From NCBI RefSeq assembly GCF_000293805.1, contig NZ_AMBZ01000001.1, positions 310,001-374,000 of the forward strand: DNA of 64,000 bases. The letters run 5' to 3'. Below the pieces are notes generated by a model that worked only from the letters and a program-made list of their open reading frames with translations, was not told where the DNA came from and did no database searches. How positions within the stretch are numbered: position 1 is the first letter of the stretch; each line of letters starts with the position of its first letter. The stretch is from Paenibacillus alvei DSM 29. GTDB lineage: Bacteria; Bacillota; Bacilli; Paenibacillales; Paenibacillaceae. Shown in pieces: positions 32,817 to 42,271 of the stretch. The translations under genes and the position numbers were made by a program.

Positions 32817-32921
32817 TGATTACTTGGGCTGATCTCCGATCAATTTTCACATCAAATTTACATCAATTATGTTCCTCGATTTCTGTACTACTTCTAATAT
32901 TTAATTTCTGTTTCAAGCAAT

Positions 32922-32938
32922 CGACTCCACATGCGTCG
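32922..32938. repeat. att-like core from the rlmD 3' end, copy C
   Basis: CGACTCCACATGCGTCG, identical over 17 bp to 40266-40282 and 15/17 to 43725-43741 inside rlmD. Read on the minus strand it encodes THVES, the RlmD C-terminal signature, then soon stops. Confidence 0.65.
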
Positions 32939-32978
32939 AATGTTCAGTGAGAGCAACCCTGACACCACATATTTATTA

Positions 32979-33545
32979 TTATAACGTACTTCGCCGTAGT
33001 TCATAAAAATATTGCACAATGGGATGCTTTACCTTCATCTTCTCAGCCATGTTTAAAATCCGCTTTTTTCCAACTCGTCTATCCACCAAAGCCAGAATAT
33101 TCAATAAGATATCATCGCTCTCTATGCTTTCCTCTATAGAAATGGATAAAAACTTACTTGCTGTAACGACAAAATTTGATTTACTTAATGATGACTGTGC
33201 TGACAAAAGCTCTTTTGCATATCCGGACATTTTTCTACTTCTAGCAATTACGATTAGACGATCCTCGGGAGCGCCCTTGGTATCCTTTCTGACCGCTTCA
33301 ATTTCTTCATTGCTGATCGGAATTTGGATATCTGAATCATTCTTAATTTCCTGCTCCGTTTGATACCATTTGATTAAGCTCGTTTTATCACTCATATTGA
33401 ATACATTCTTTTTATCTACCGAAATATAACAAATACCTGCTTTATCAGGTGAATAACGGTAACCTGTTGCTCGGTATTCAACCCTTCCATGTAACGCAGG
33501 ACAGAGAAAGCTCTCCAGTTGTTGCTTCAATTTGCTCCAGGACAT
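32979..33545 (-). CDS. Conserved hypothetical protein (SF0329-like)
   Basis: 188 residues, cytosolic. MSWSKLKQQLESFLCPALHG and VEYRATGYRYSPDKAGICYI at the start, then helical and charged. It resembles a widely distributed hypothetical family (SF0329-like, from memory) with no known function. ATG 33545 has a poor RBS. It sits between an island border and the phosphonate cluster. Confidence 0.6.
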   Translation of the reverse strand: MSWSKLKQQLESFLCPALHGRVEYRATGYRYSPDKAGICYISVDKKNVFNMSDKTSLIKWYQTEQEIKNDSDIQIPISNEEIEAVRKDTKGAPEDRLIVIARSRKMSGYAKELLSAQSSLSKSNFVVTASKFLSISIEESIESDDILLNILALVDRRVGKKRILNMAEKMKVKHPIVQYFYELRRSTL

Positions 33546-33649
33546 GTAATCCCCCTATATTCTACTAGAATTCCTTCCCCCATATTATCACATCTTTATT
33601 CGATTTTTAGTACGTGTATATTGCGAATGTCAGAAAAGGCTGGACGCCA

Positions 33650-33680
33650 AAAAGCCGCCTCCCTTATCGGAGAGGCAGCT
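33650..33680 (-). terminator. Terminator of the phosphonate operon
   Basis: On the minus strand GCTGCCTCTCC...GGGAGGCGGC then TTTTTGG. Confidence 0.8.
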
Positions 33681-33720
33681 CGTTCTATTACAACCCGTAC
33701 TCAACCCATTCCATATTCCT

Positions 33721-34539
33721 TTATTTCAAACACCCCGGTCTCTTTCCATCCGAGATCAACTGATTGATCGCTTCGATTAATTGCGGAAGCTCACGCATCG
33801 TATCAATTGCAAAATCTGCACCATATTGCATAAAGTTTTGCTTTGTCTTCGAGATCATCTCGGCTTTTTCCGCCTCGGATAGGCCTTCGAATTGCGCTTG
33901 GTTGAGTCCCATCTCGGAGCTGCCGACAGCAACACCAACCGACCACACTCCAGCATCGACTCCCTCTTTCACATCCGATGCCGTGTCGCCCACTTTGACC
34001 ACTTTCCAGCATGCGGAGAGCTTAAGCTCCTCCATATTGCGATGGATCATGTAAGGGTATGGTCTGCCATAAGAATCCGTTTCACTAGGTGTGACCAGAT
34101 GATCGGGACTGTACCCCTTTTCCTTCGCGATAGGTACGATCACATCCATCATGGTGCGGGTATAGCCCGTTGAAGATCCAAACTTCAATCCTTGCGCTCG
34201 TAAGGTTTCTACGGTATCCACTACACCTGGAATCGGATCTGTGTATTCAGCTAGCGAGGACATTAACGCAGGCTCAAATGCCGCATAGAGCTGCTCTACA
34301 TCCTGTTCTGTAAATGGCTTGCCATACTGGTCTTCCCATAATGCTGAAACTCTGGGCATCGACAGCATCGCCCGGATATGATCGATTTTCAGCATCCCCA
34401 TAGGTGCTCTAGCCTCATCCATTTTTACCTCGATACCTGCCTGCTTGAAGATATCGATGAATACATTCACAGGTGCAAAACATCCGAAATCGATGGTCGT
34501 ACCCGCCCAATCCAATATGATTCCTTCTACTTTATTCAT
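33721..34539 (-). CDS. phnX: Phosphonoacetaldehyde hydrolase (phosphonatase)
   Basis: 272 residues, HAD superfamily. Nucleophile Asp10 in ILDWAGTT (with the Ala two residues on that marks phosphonatases), Schiff-base Lys51 in GMLKIDHI, SSTGYTR, and KVGDTASDVKEG for the acidic HAD motif. It splits phosphonoacetaldehyde into acetaldehyde and phosphate. Overlaps phnW by 8 bp; together they complete 2-aminoethylphosphonate (AEP) breakdown, fed by the transporter genes upstream. Confidence 0.96.
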   Translation of the reverse strand: MNKVEGIILDWAGTTIDFGCFAPVNVFIDIFKQAGIEVKMDEARAPMGMLKIDHIRAMLSMPRVSALWEDQYGKPFTEQDVEQLYAAFEPALMSSLAEYTDPIPGVVDTVETLRAQGLKFGSSTGYTRTMMDVIVPIAKEKGYSPDHLVTPSETDSYGRPYPYMIHRNMEELKLSACWKVVKVGDTASDVKEGVDAGVWSVGVAVGSSEMGLNQAQFEGLSEAEKAEMISKTKQNFMQYGADFAIDTMRELPQLIEAINQLISDGKRPGCLK

Positions 34540-35635
34540 GGTTGCAATGCTCCTTCATATATTGCTCAATAATACGGCATAACTGATCAATGTCTTCCTC
34601 ATAGATTTCCCCGATGTTCCCAATACGGAACGTATCCAAATTCGTCAACTTCCCTGGATAAATAACATAGCCTCTTGCTTTCACATATTGATAGAATTCG
34701 GCGAATTGAAATTGTTCGTTTGGAAACAGAAAGGTCGTAATAATTGGCGACTGGAAGTCCGCTCTAATGTAAGCTGTCATGCCAACCTTCGCAAGTCTCT
34801 CCCTGAGCAGCAGGTTATTATGCTGATAGCGAGCTTGTCTTGCTGCGACTCCACCTTCTTCTTGCAGTTCATCCAACGCCTTGGAGAATGCAGCAACGAC
34901 ATGGGTCGGCGAGGTAAAACGCCATTTTCCGTCCTTGTCCATACAATTCCATTGATCATACAAATCAAGAGCCAAGCTGCGCGCAATCCCTTGACATTGC
35001 TGCAATTGATCAAGCTTAGCAATAACAAAACCAAAGCCAGGAACACCTTGAATGCATTTGTTCGCACTGCTGATTACATAATCAATATGAAGACCAGCAA
35101 CATCGATCTCAATACCGCCAAAGCTGCTCATCGCATCCACAATGAACGTTTTTCCATAAGCTTTTGCCAGCTTCGAGACCCTATCAATCGGATTCAGGAT
35201 CCCTGTAGTTGTCTCGCAGTGAACCATTGCAATATGCGTAATCTCTGGATCAGCTTCAAGCATGACCCCCAGTTCCGTCATATCCGGATACTTATCATAG
35301 TCTGCCTTATGCTCGACATACGACAGCCCTATCACTTGTGCCATCTGTATCATGCGTTCCCCATAAGCGCCGTTGGAGATGATTAGAACCTTATGTTCTG
35401 GGGCAATCACGGATGTCAACACCGATTCCACGGCAAAGGTTCCGCTGCCCTGCATCAATACAACTGTATACTGTTCCGAATCCACTCCTGCAATCATCAA
35501 TAACTGGGATCTTATTTTCTGCGTAATCGATTTATAATCATCATCCCACGTGCAGCGATCAAGCAACATTTCATGCTTAACGGATCGGGTCGTTGTTAAC
35601 GGCCCTGGGGTCAATAATTTGTAGTTATTCATCAT
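34532..35635 (-). CDS. phnW: 2-aminoethylphosphonate:pyruvate aminotransferase
   Basis: 367 residues, PLP class V fold. LLTPGPLTTT near the N-terminus, QGSGTFAVES, DAMSSFGG and VISSANKCIQGVPGFGF with the PLP lysine, ending in a family-typical IGNIGEI segment. It transfers the amino group of AEP to pyruvate, giving phosphonoacetaldehyde for PhnX. GGGGAGTGAG precedes two ATG codons at 35635/35632. It lies 23 bp after the binding-protein gene. Confidence 0.95.
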   Translation of the reverse strand: MMNNYKLLTPGPLTTTRSVKHEMLLDRCTWDDDYKSITQKIRSQLLMIAGVDSEQYTVVLMQGSGTFAVESVLTSVIAPEHKVLIISNGAYGERMIQMAQVIGLSYVEHKADYDKYPDMTELGVMLEADPEITHIAMVHCETTTGILNPIDRVSKLAKAYGKTFIVDAMSSFGGIEIDVAGLHIDYVISSANKCIQGVPGFGFVIAKLDQLQQCQGIARSLALDLYDQWNCMDKDGKWRFTSPTHVVAAFSKALDELQEEGGVAARQARYQHNNLLLRERLAKVGMTAYIRADFQSPIITTFLFPNEQFQFAEFYQYVKARGYVIYPGKLTNLDTFRIGNIGEIYEEDIDQLCRIIEQYMKEHCNHE

Positions 35636-35658
35636 ATCTCACTCCCCGTTGTTATGAA

Positions 35659-36660
35659 TTATTTAGCATCTTTAAAAAACTGCTGATGTTCCTTCAATAA
35701 CTCCACGGTTAATGGCTGATCGAACTTCATCGGTTTCGCTGGCTTATTGACCGCGTCTGTGGATTCCCCTTTGTACAAGGCAACAGGATAGTTCGTAATC
35801 AAATCTTTTCTCGCATCCTTACTAATCGTCTCGGCCATTTTCATTGCAAGATCCGTCACTTCGTTGTTCTTATTGATTACTGCAATGGACTCTGTCAACG
35901 AATAATTCCCTTCGATAGGATCAATATAATCAATCGGAGCTCCTTTTTCGTGTGCACGCACCACCTGATGACGAAGTCCAAATCCAGCAGCTACTTCTCC
36001 CGCTTCCACTTTCTTAATCGGGCCTGAACCAGATTTTTCTATATGCTGGCCTGCATTGGCAATGAGATCATGGAGTACAATCTTCCCTTCCTCTGGTCCA
36101 TAAGCACTGATGATAGCCTGTATAAGCAGCCAAGCTGTAGAGGAATCGAATACATTTGGAATCGACACCAAATTCTTATATTCAGGCTTCGTCAAATCTT
36201 TGATCGATTGGGGAGCCTGCAGCCCTTTTTGCTTCAATACTTCTGTATTTACAAATATAGATCCTGTATTTGCTAAAATCGGCGTGTAGTAGGATGGATA
36301 CGAATCCATAGCTCCTGTTTCAAATGCTAAGTCTTTATACATCTTGTATTGGCTCTGTGAACTGTCTAGGAAATACGAGCTCATCGTCACAAGATCAGCC
36401 TCAATCTTATCCCCCTCAGCCATCAGCTTGCCGCCTAGTTCTGACGTCCCCATCGATTGGAGTTGATACTGCCCTTCATAGCCTGCGGCTTTCAGTGCAG
36501 CCTCCATTGCTGCTACTGCTTCTTCATCTGCGTTGGTGTTGATGATCACTTGCTTCGATTCCTTTGCACTGCCAGCACCACAGCCTGCCATTACCACCAC
36601 CATGCTTATTGCCAGTAATGATAAGAGAACCATCTTGAACCTTTTTGACATTCCAACCAT
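35659..36660 (-). CDS. 2-AEP ABC transporter substrate-binding lipoprotein (PhnS-like)
   Basis: 333 residues. Signal peptide with lipobox MAGC, then an iron/2-AEP-type periplasmic-binding fold (IINTNADEEAVAAMEAALKA; SMGTSELGGKLMAEGDKIEA; KVEAGEVAAGFGLRHQVVRA). The family is shared with ferric-binding proteins, but the flanking phnW/phnX indicate AEP. ATG 36660 with GAGGGATT 6 nt upstream. Confidence 0.9.
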   Translation of the reverse strand: MVGMSKRFKMVLLSLLAISMVVVMAGCGAGSAKESKQVIINTNADEEAVAAMEAALKAAGYEGQYQLQSMGTSELGGKLMAEGDKIEADLVTMSSYFLDSSQSQYKMYKDLAFETGAMDSYPSYYTPILANTGSIFVNTEVLKQKGLQAPQSIKDLTKPEYKNLVSIPNVFDSSTAWLLIQAIISAYGPEEGKIVLHDLIANAGQHIEKSGSGPIKKVEAGEVAAGFGLRHQVVRAHEKGAPIDYIDPIEGNYSLTESIAVINKNNEVTDLAMKMAETISKDARKDLITNYPVALYKGESTDAVNKPAKPMKFDQPLTVELLKEHQQFFKDAK

Positions 36661-36716
36661 CGTAATCCCTCGCTTTTACTATTATTTAGGCTATCATAGA
36701 TAAGCATTAAGCCTGT

Positions 36717-38336
36717 TTAACGATGAATCGAAAATTTCTTTTGCCCATAATCACATAGCAGTTTCACAATCAGATTGGTGAAGAAGATCAGCATCGACAA
36801 TACGAAAATTTCATTGAATTTGGCAAAATGCTGAAGCTCCTTGATTTTACTAGCAACGACAGCGGTTTGGGTGGATACGAGAAATATAATGCCGCTGATC
36901 GTAACCATCGCATTGAGAAAATAATAACCCAGCATCTCGATCACCGTCGCAGCCGAATTAGGCAAGACTACCCGATAGACCGTCTTGAACCAGCTATCTC
37001 CGAGCAGTTCTCCCGTCGTTTCCCAGGAAGGATTCATCTTGGAGAGCGAATTCTTCGCCATCAAATACGGTGTTGTAAAGAAATGCACGATATTACACAG
37101 CACGATGATCGTCACGGTCCCTTTCAAGCTGCTTCCATTAAACAAGAGCAAGTAAGAGATACCAAGAACCATGCCAGGTACCGTATTCGTGATCATGGAA
37201 GCCGTATCGGTGAGTGATCTTGCCCGTAATGAAGTCCGTACATTGAGAAGTGCAGCACAATAAGCAACCAATGTACCCAATACAGAAGTTAATACCGCAA
37301 TCCAGATCGAGTTCCGATATACCTTCGTTAAATCATTGGATTGAAGCACACTTAGGACATGTTTTGATGTAAAAGTAAGATCATAAGGATATCGGCTCAA
37401 CCACGGCGCGATAAACATGATGGCGAATATCGACAGCATCATAAAGACGATGACAGAAGACACGGTCACGAAGCTAATATCGCGCAGTCGATGTGTGGGC
37501 AGCTCGATTTCTCCAAGTTGATCATAGTGAAAGTTGAGCTTCTCTAAAGACTGCAGCAGCCATATTGCGAATATTGCTGGCACAAGCATGAGCACCGCGA
37601 TGACAGCCCCCTGATTCAGATCAGGAATGGAGCCCAGCATGACTTGATATAACTGGCTAGCCACCACCGAATAGGTTCCTCCCACCGACGCCGGTATCCC
37701 AAAGTCCGTAAAGCTTAGGATAAAGGAAAGCACAAATGCCCCACCCAATGCCCCTGCCAACGGCCGAACAATCGTATTCGCAAAGCTTCTTAACGGTCTG
37801 TCGCCCATCAGATGAGACACAATAATAAACTTTTTATCCATGTATTTAAATGCGTTATGAATCAATAAAAAGGCTGGCGGAAGTGTATAAATGACGTAAC
37901 CGATCAGCAATCCATTAAAGCCATAGATATCGAACAAATTTTGTCCTGCAAGCTTGGTCAGCAATCCCTGATTGCCAAGTGAATACATCATGGCAAATCC
38001 ATACGTAATTGTCGGAAGCAGCATGGGAAGAACGATTGTCGTCTTCAGCATGCCTTTGAAGGTCCGATGAGCACGTGTACAGTGAATCGTGTACGCCGGG
38101 ATGAATGCCAATATCGTTGTTAGGATTGCAGTCACCGTTGATATCTTTATACTGTTCAAGACAGCTATCATCATCTCATCATTCATCCAAATCGAGCTGT
38201 AATTGGCAAATGAAAAGCCTTGCTCTGTCTCGAAGGATCGAATCAATAGGACAAGCAGCGGCAAGAACAAAATAACGGCGAACAAAAAGAATATGGCGAT
38301 GAGTAGAATCCGCATTTCCGGCTTTACTTTATGCAT
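36717..38336 (-). CDS. 2-AEP ABC transporter permease, two permease domains fused (PhnU-PhnV-like)
   Basis: About 540 residues with around 12 helices and two copies of the binding-protein-dependent permease domain. The EAA-like loops are GDRPLRSFANTIVRPLAG in the first half and LGDSWFKTVYRVVLPNSA in the second. In many other species these are two genes (phnU, phnV); here one fused gene, as in iron/2-AEP FbpB-type permeases. ATG 38336 overlaps the ATPase stop (ATGCATAA), so translation is coupled; TTG/GTG alternatives lie a few codons upstream. Confidence 0.9.
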   Translation of the reverse strand: MHKVKPEMRILLIAIFFLFAVILFLPLLVLLIRSFETEQGFSFANYSSIWMNDEMMIAVLNSIKISTVTAILTTILAFIPAYTIHCTRAHRTFKGMLKTTIVLPMLLPTITYGFAMMYSLGNQGLLTKLAGQNLFDIYGFNGLLIGYVIYTLPPAFLLIHNAFKYMDKKFIIVSHLMGDRPLRSFANTIVRPLAGALGGAFVLSFILSFTDFGIPASVGGTYSVVASQLYQVMLGSIPDLNQGAVIAVLMLVPAIFAIWLLQSLEKLNFHYDQLGEIELPTHRLRDISFVTVSSVIVFMMLSIFAIMFIAPWLSRYPYDLTFTSKHVLSVLQSNDLTKVYRNSIWIAVLTSVLGTLVAYCAALLNVRTSLRARSLTDTASMITNTVPGMVLGISYLLLFNGSSLKGTVTIIVLCNIVHFFTTPYLMAKNSLSKMNPSWETTGELLGDSWFKTVYRVVLPNSAATVIEMLGYYFLNAMVTISGIIFLVSTQTAVVASKIKELQHFAKFNEIFVLSMLIFFTNLIVKLLCDYGQKKFSIHR

Positions 38337-39090
38337 ATCGCTCACCAAACAGATTGAATATATTCTGCCGCTTAATCTGCAGCTGCTTGATAATAAACTG
38401 TTTTACAAACTCATTACTCGGCTGCCCAATAATCTCTCTCGGCGTACCATATTGCGAGATTGTGCCTTGATTGATAATCAAAATTTTATCGGAGAGGGTT
38501 AATGCTTCCTCAGGGTCATGGGTAACAATGATCGTCGTGAGCTTGAACTCCCTGGCAATCGATTGGATCCGTTGTTTGATCGATTCTTTAATGACTCCAT
38601 CCAACGCGCTGAGCGGTTCGTCTAGCAGCAGGATCTTCGGCTTCGTAACCAAAGTTCTAGCTAAAGCCACTCTCTGCTTCTGCCCGCCTGATAATTCACT
38701 GATTCGCTTGCTTAGATGCGGCTTCAGTTCCAAAAAATCAATATAGTCTTGAACCTCCCGCTCGCTCACGCTTCCTTTCTTATTGCGCAAGCCATAGATG
38801 ATATTCTCATAAGCATTCAGATTCGGAAATAACGCATAATCCTGAAATACGATATTAAAGCCACGCTTTTTCATGGATACATGTGTCATGTCCAAGCCGT
38901 TATACATAATGCTGCCATGATCCAGCTTCGTTAGGCCAAGAATAATATTAAGCAGTGTCGTTTTCCCGCTCCCGCTTGGGCCGAGAAGCGATACAATCTC
39001 GCCAGATCCTATCTCTAAGCTGATATCTTGGAGCACCATTTTGCCGTCAAATTGTTTGCTGATATGTTGCAGCTTAAGCAATCGGCTCAC
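38329..39090 (-). CDS. 2-AEP ABC transporter ATPase (PhnT-like)
   Basis: 253 residues, one ABC domain. Walker A GPSGSGKTT, Q-loop VFQDYALFP, signature LSGGQKQR, Walker B ILLLDEPLSALD, switch His in VTHDPEEA. Lacks the C-terminal TOBE extension of longer importer ATPases. First gene of the AEP operon, divergent from a DeoR regulator. Confidence 0.92.
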   Translation of the reverse strand: MSRLLKLQHISKQFDGKMVLQDISLEIGSGEIVSLLGPSGSGKTTLLNIILGLTKLDHGSIMYNGLDMTHVSMKKRGFNIVFQDYALFPNLNAYENIIYGLRNKKGSVSEREVQDYIDFLELKPHLSKRISELSGGQKQRVALARTLVTKPKILLLDEPLSALDGVIKESIKQRIQSIAREFKLTTIIVTHDPEEALTLSDKILIINQGTISQYGTPREIIGQPSNEFVKQFIIKQLQIKRQNIFNLFGERYA

Positions 39091-39166
39091 CTCCCTTAGT
39101 CACACCCCCATTATATAAATCAATGATCAAAGCAAATGCAGTTTTATGTAAATGTTGCGTAAATGA

Positions 39167-39197
39167 TGCATATATATTTCATATCTTTTGCATATAT
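39167..39197. promoter_or_regulatory. Direct repeats in the AEP operon/deoR intergenic region
   Basis: TGCATATAT at 39167-39175 and 39189-39197, two helical turns apart, in the 213-bp divergent promoter region. Candidate binding site of the DeoR-type regulator. Confidence 0.45.
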
Positions 39198-39303
39198 TGT
39201 GCGCCATGTTTAATGTTCAGTTAAATATATAGTCCATTTATTGAATGTGAACGGTGCAGTCGGTACACTGTAGGTACAATATCAATCGATAATAGGTGAA
39301 CTT

Positions 39304-40065
39304 ATGCTGCCACTTGAAAGACAACAAAGAATTATAGAATTGCTTGCCATCAAAAAGGTGCTTAAACTGCCAGAGCTGGCAGCCGAATTAGCGATCTCCG
39401 TGGATACACTGCGACGAGATCTGAATCTATTGACCAAGCAAGGGAAGATCGAAAAGATATATGGCGGTATTAAAATCGTGGAGTCGAAGTATGGAGAATC
39501 CTCCATGGATGAGCGGATGGTTAGCTTATTTGAGGCAAAAGAAAACATCGGTAAAATATGCAGCGAGATGATCGACGATGGGGATTGCATCTATATTGAC
39601 AGCGGCTCCACCACCTATCACATCGCCAAGTTTATTAAAGGCAAGCACAATCTCACGGTGGTCACCAACTCCATCCCCGTAATCAATGAACTCATGAATA
39701 CCGATGTTGAACTGATTATTATCGGAGGAAAAATCCGCAAAGAAGAACATTCCGTAGTCGCGTACGATTATATTTTTAATTTTCATGAATTAAATATTCG
39801 AAAAGCGTTTATCTGCTGCAGCGGCATTACGGTGGAACGAGGAATCTCGGATTACAATTTGGAGGAAGCGATTACACGCAAGAAGATGATCGAACTGTCC
39901 AAAGAAGTGTATATCGCGGCAGACAGCACCAAATTCGGGAAAGACGTTAAGATTGCCATTACACCACTAGATAACGTGAACGCCATTATTACCGATGCGA
40001 ATATCGATCCCCGTTACCCGCCGCAATTTAAGTCAATACGAACGGAACTAATCCTTGCAGATTAA
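39304..40065 (+). CDS. DeoR-family transcriptional regulator, likely of the AEP operon
   Basis: 253 residues. N-terminal HTH (RQQRIIELLAIKKVLKLPEL, then SVDTLRRDLNLLTKQGKIE with the DeoR signature) and a sugar-phosphate-type sensor domain (DSGSTTYHIAK; VVTNSIPV; IIIGGKIRKEEHSVVAYD; AADSTKFG). Divergent from the AEP uptake operon, so it is its probable regulator; the ligand could be an AEP-derived phosphorylated compound. ATG 39304, weak RBS (GGTGA). Confidence 0.9.
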   Translation: MLPLERQQRIIELLAIKKVLKLPELAAELAISVDTLRRDLNLLTKQGKIEKIYGGIKIVESKYGESSMDERMVSLFEAKENIGKICSEMIDDGDCIYIDSGSTTYHIAKFIKGKHNLTVVTNSIPVINELMNTDVELIIIGGKIRKEEHSVVAYDYIFNFHELNIRKAFICCSGITVERGISDYNLEEAITRKKMIELSKEVYIAADSTKFGKDVKIAITPLDNVNAIITDANIDPRYPPQFKSIRTELILAD

Positions 40066-40186
40066 CAGGCTTGCGGACGGATAAAAACATACTACCCGTG
40101 CACTGAACTAACTGGCTTATTTACCATCAGGAGAAAGATGGGTCATGGAAACTGCATGCTTATGTCTTGAATCAGATAATCATGAA

Positions 40187-40210
40187 AAAGAGGGGTCATC
40201 GCCCCTCTTT
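40187..40210 (+). terminator. Terminator of deoR
   Basis: AAAGAGGGG pairs with CCCCTCTTT over a short loop, T-rich tail. Confidence 0.85.
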
Positions 40211-40235
40211 ACTATTTGTACCAATACATACTTGT

Positions 40236-40300
40236 TTAATTGTCCTTTCGCACCATCACTACCACCGACTCCACATGCGTCGTCTCGGGAACATGCTATT
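40236..40300 (-). pseudogene. rlmD 3'-end copy B (att-like)
   Basis: The minus strand reads ETTHVESVVVMVRKDN then stop, a variant of the true RlmD C-terminus (QTTHVESVALLVRD). A preceding ATGTTCCC is one base short of frame. The 17-bp core CGACTCCACATGCGTCG is at 40266-40282. A displaced gene end of this type is what a site-specific element leaves at its left border. Confidence 0.7.
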
Positions 40301-40859
40301 GGGGTAGAAGAAAAAACTTACGTGCCGATGGTTTCTAGTACAGTCGGCTTCTCCTTGTATAGTAATTCGGAGCAATTCAAAGAAAACGGAAGACTGAAAA
40401 AGTAGGAATTTATCTGTTTTTTTGTGATGTTCCACGGAAGAAAAATCACCGCTCAAGGCTTAATTTGCCCGAATACAGCGATCGAGGGGCTAAACTGTTT
40501 CACAAAATTCTAGGGTTTGGTGCATATGTCAAAGGGATCTAAATTTTTTCACTACCGGTATCCAGGATTATGAAAATAAGTCGAGTTTTAGCGATAAGCT
40601 AGTTAGTATTGCGGTGGGGTTAATAGCCTTACGCAGTGCGTGGAAAGCAGCGCGAAACAAGGAAAACCACCGGGATTAGGTTGGTCGCCTTGCAATCCGA
40701 TGGTTTTTCGATCATTTGATTAAAACGCCGTAGTCGCTTCACAGGCTTTTGTTAAGAGTCACGATGCTGGATACATCGTGCTTTTTTTATTTTACGCTTC
40801 TTAAAAAATCGTTGACGTGTACATGGTATGAGGATTTGCATTCTTTTCCTTACACATTA
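40301..40859. other. Gene-less stretch with a terminator-like hairpin
   Basis: No intact gene. Short open pieces only. At 40663-40708 AAAACCACCGGGATT pairs with AATCCGATGGTTTTT around a 16-base loop: a strong terminator whose gene has been lost. Confidence 0.5.
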
Positions 40860-41381
40860 TTAAATCTTACCTAAGGAATGTAGTACATTTAAATAATGCT
40901 CATAATAATCGTTACCTAAAGCACAATCCTCAGGGCGAATACCTTTAAGAATAATGAGTTCCCATAATATTTTTTCACATATACCCTGCATGGTAAACCC
41001 TGAAATAGTTTTTTGGTCGGCGCTCTCCAGTATGATATGAATCCGCTTTCCTTCTTTGATTTCTTTCCAAATTTCCTCTGATTTTGTACGAGATAATCCT
41101 TCCGGATGAACATAAGTAGAATTTACATGCGACATTTCTATGTGAATTTCTTTTTCATATTGAGTATATAGAGTGGATAAAAAATCGACATCGTTTATTA
41201 CAAAATATTTAACAATTTGATCAAAGTTAACACAATGGTCCTTCTTCAAGTCGTCAAAGAATGTTTTATCATCCATCTCAACTGCTTTATAATTCGTCAT
41301 CAATATTTCTTGAACTGCGGATATACTGTATGATGTTGGTAAATTAGACTCTTTAAATTTATGATCAAGTTCGTTTAGCAT
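40860..41381 (-). CDS. Probable immunity protein of the SAR2788-like toxin
   Basis: 173 residues, acidic, soluble, largely helical with a beta segment KRIHIILESADQKTISGFTM. Not a recognised family. Its start is 14 bp after the stop of the toxin-like gene, with AAGGAG within the gap, which is the usual toxin-immunity order. The low-GC composition differs from the flanking housekeeping genes. Confidence 0.6.
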   Translation of the reverse strand: MLNELDHKFKESNLPTSYSISAVQEILMTNYKAVEMDDKTFFDDLKKDHCVNFDQIVKYFVINDVDFLSTLYTQYEKEIHIEMSHVNSTYVHPEGLSRTKSEEIWKEIKEGKRIHIILESADQKTISGFTMQGICEKILWELIILKGIRPEDCALGNDYYEHYLNVLHSLGKI

Positions 41382-41395
41382 ACAAGCTCCTTAAT

Positions 41396-42259
41396 TTAAA
41401 AGAATGAATGTCCACCTGTTCTATCATGCGTATGATAGTGTGCATAATAGAAGAATCCAGGAAGTTGGTCGCAAGTTAGCTCAGGACCTTTCGATTCTTT
41501 ACCTCCTCCAGCTGTTCGAGCAACTAAATCTGCATAAGCGGATGATTTAGACCACACATTCTGCTCGGCTTTAACAAGCATAGGATTTACCAATCTAAAT
41601 GCCGCTGCCTCCAAAGACATACCATCACCAACCCAAACTTTCCCCCCTATTATTTTTGCCATGAAATGATTAGCAGTTTTATCTTCTCGTAATTTGGATA
41701 AAACACCTGCTTCATTAAGAGCAACATAAGTTACTCCTGCAATCAACATTGCCGTTCCAGCAGCAAGCAATTGACCTAAAAGCCATTCGCCGATGATAAC
41801 ACCGATTGGAACAAACCACACCAAAGTAGGTACAAATTTATCCTGATTAATATCATATGTTTTATTTGTCTCTACATCAATAAATGTGGCATTAATTTCG
41901 CCGTCTTCTTTAATGTCATTAATAACAACGCTATAAGTTCTTCCTGTTTCATTCGTTAGTTCAGATTTTTCATTGGTCGTTAAAACGATTTTACCTGTTT
42001 TCTTATCAACTTTCATATTTCCAGTAACTTTTTCGTTTTCATTAAAATACGAGCTGTAAGAACTATTCACTGGTTCACGGAGACTAGTTTCAATTACCAG
42101 TTCCTGATCATTGTCTGAAATCACTTGATAATTCGAAGCGAAAGAATCTGTTTGATGGCTTTCTGCGTATACTTGGGGTTGGACTGAGAAACATAAAAAC
42201 ATAACTGTTGCAAGAATACTAGCTACTAAAGTTCTCATGATAGATTTCGAAATTCTCAA
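41396..42259 (-). CDS. SAR2788-family-like secreted toxin
   Basis: About 287 residues. Signal peptide ending near QPQVYA, a beta-rich region (residues about 45-140), a hydrophobic stretch VWFVPIGVIIGEWLLGQLLA with further Ala/Gly helix, then a compact C-terminal domain (AKIIGGKVWVGDGMSLEAAA; VWSKSSAYADLVARTAGGG; HYHTHDRTGGHSFF). The His-rich end fits the SAR2788 putative toxin family (recalled, not searched). TTG 42259 is 8 nt after AGGTGG; GTG codons at 42268/42271 are alternatives. Confidence 0.65.
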   Translation of the reverse strand: MRISKSIMRTLVASILATVMFLCFSVQPQVYAESHQTDSFASNYQVISDNDQELVIETSLREPVNSSYSSYFNENEKVTGNMKVDKKTGKIVLTTNEKSELTNETGRTYSVVINDIKEDGEINATFIDVETNKTYDINQDKFVPTLVWFVPIGVIIGEWLLGQLLAAGTAMLIAGVTYVALNEAGVLSKLREDKTANHFMAKIIGGKVWVGDGMSLEAAAFRLVNPMLVKAEQNVWSKSSAYADLVARTAGGGKESKGPELTCDQLPGFFYYAHYHTHDRTGGHSFF

Positions 42260-42271
42260 AAACGACACCAC

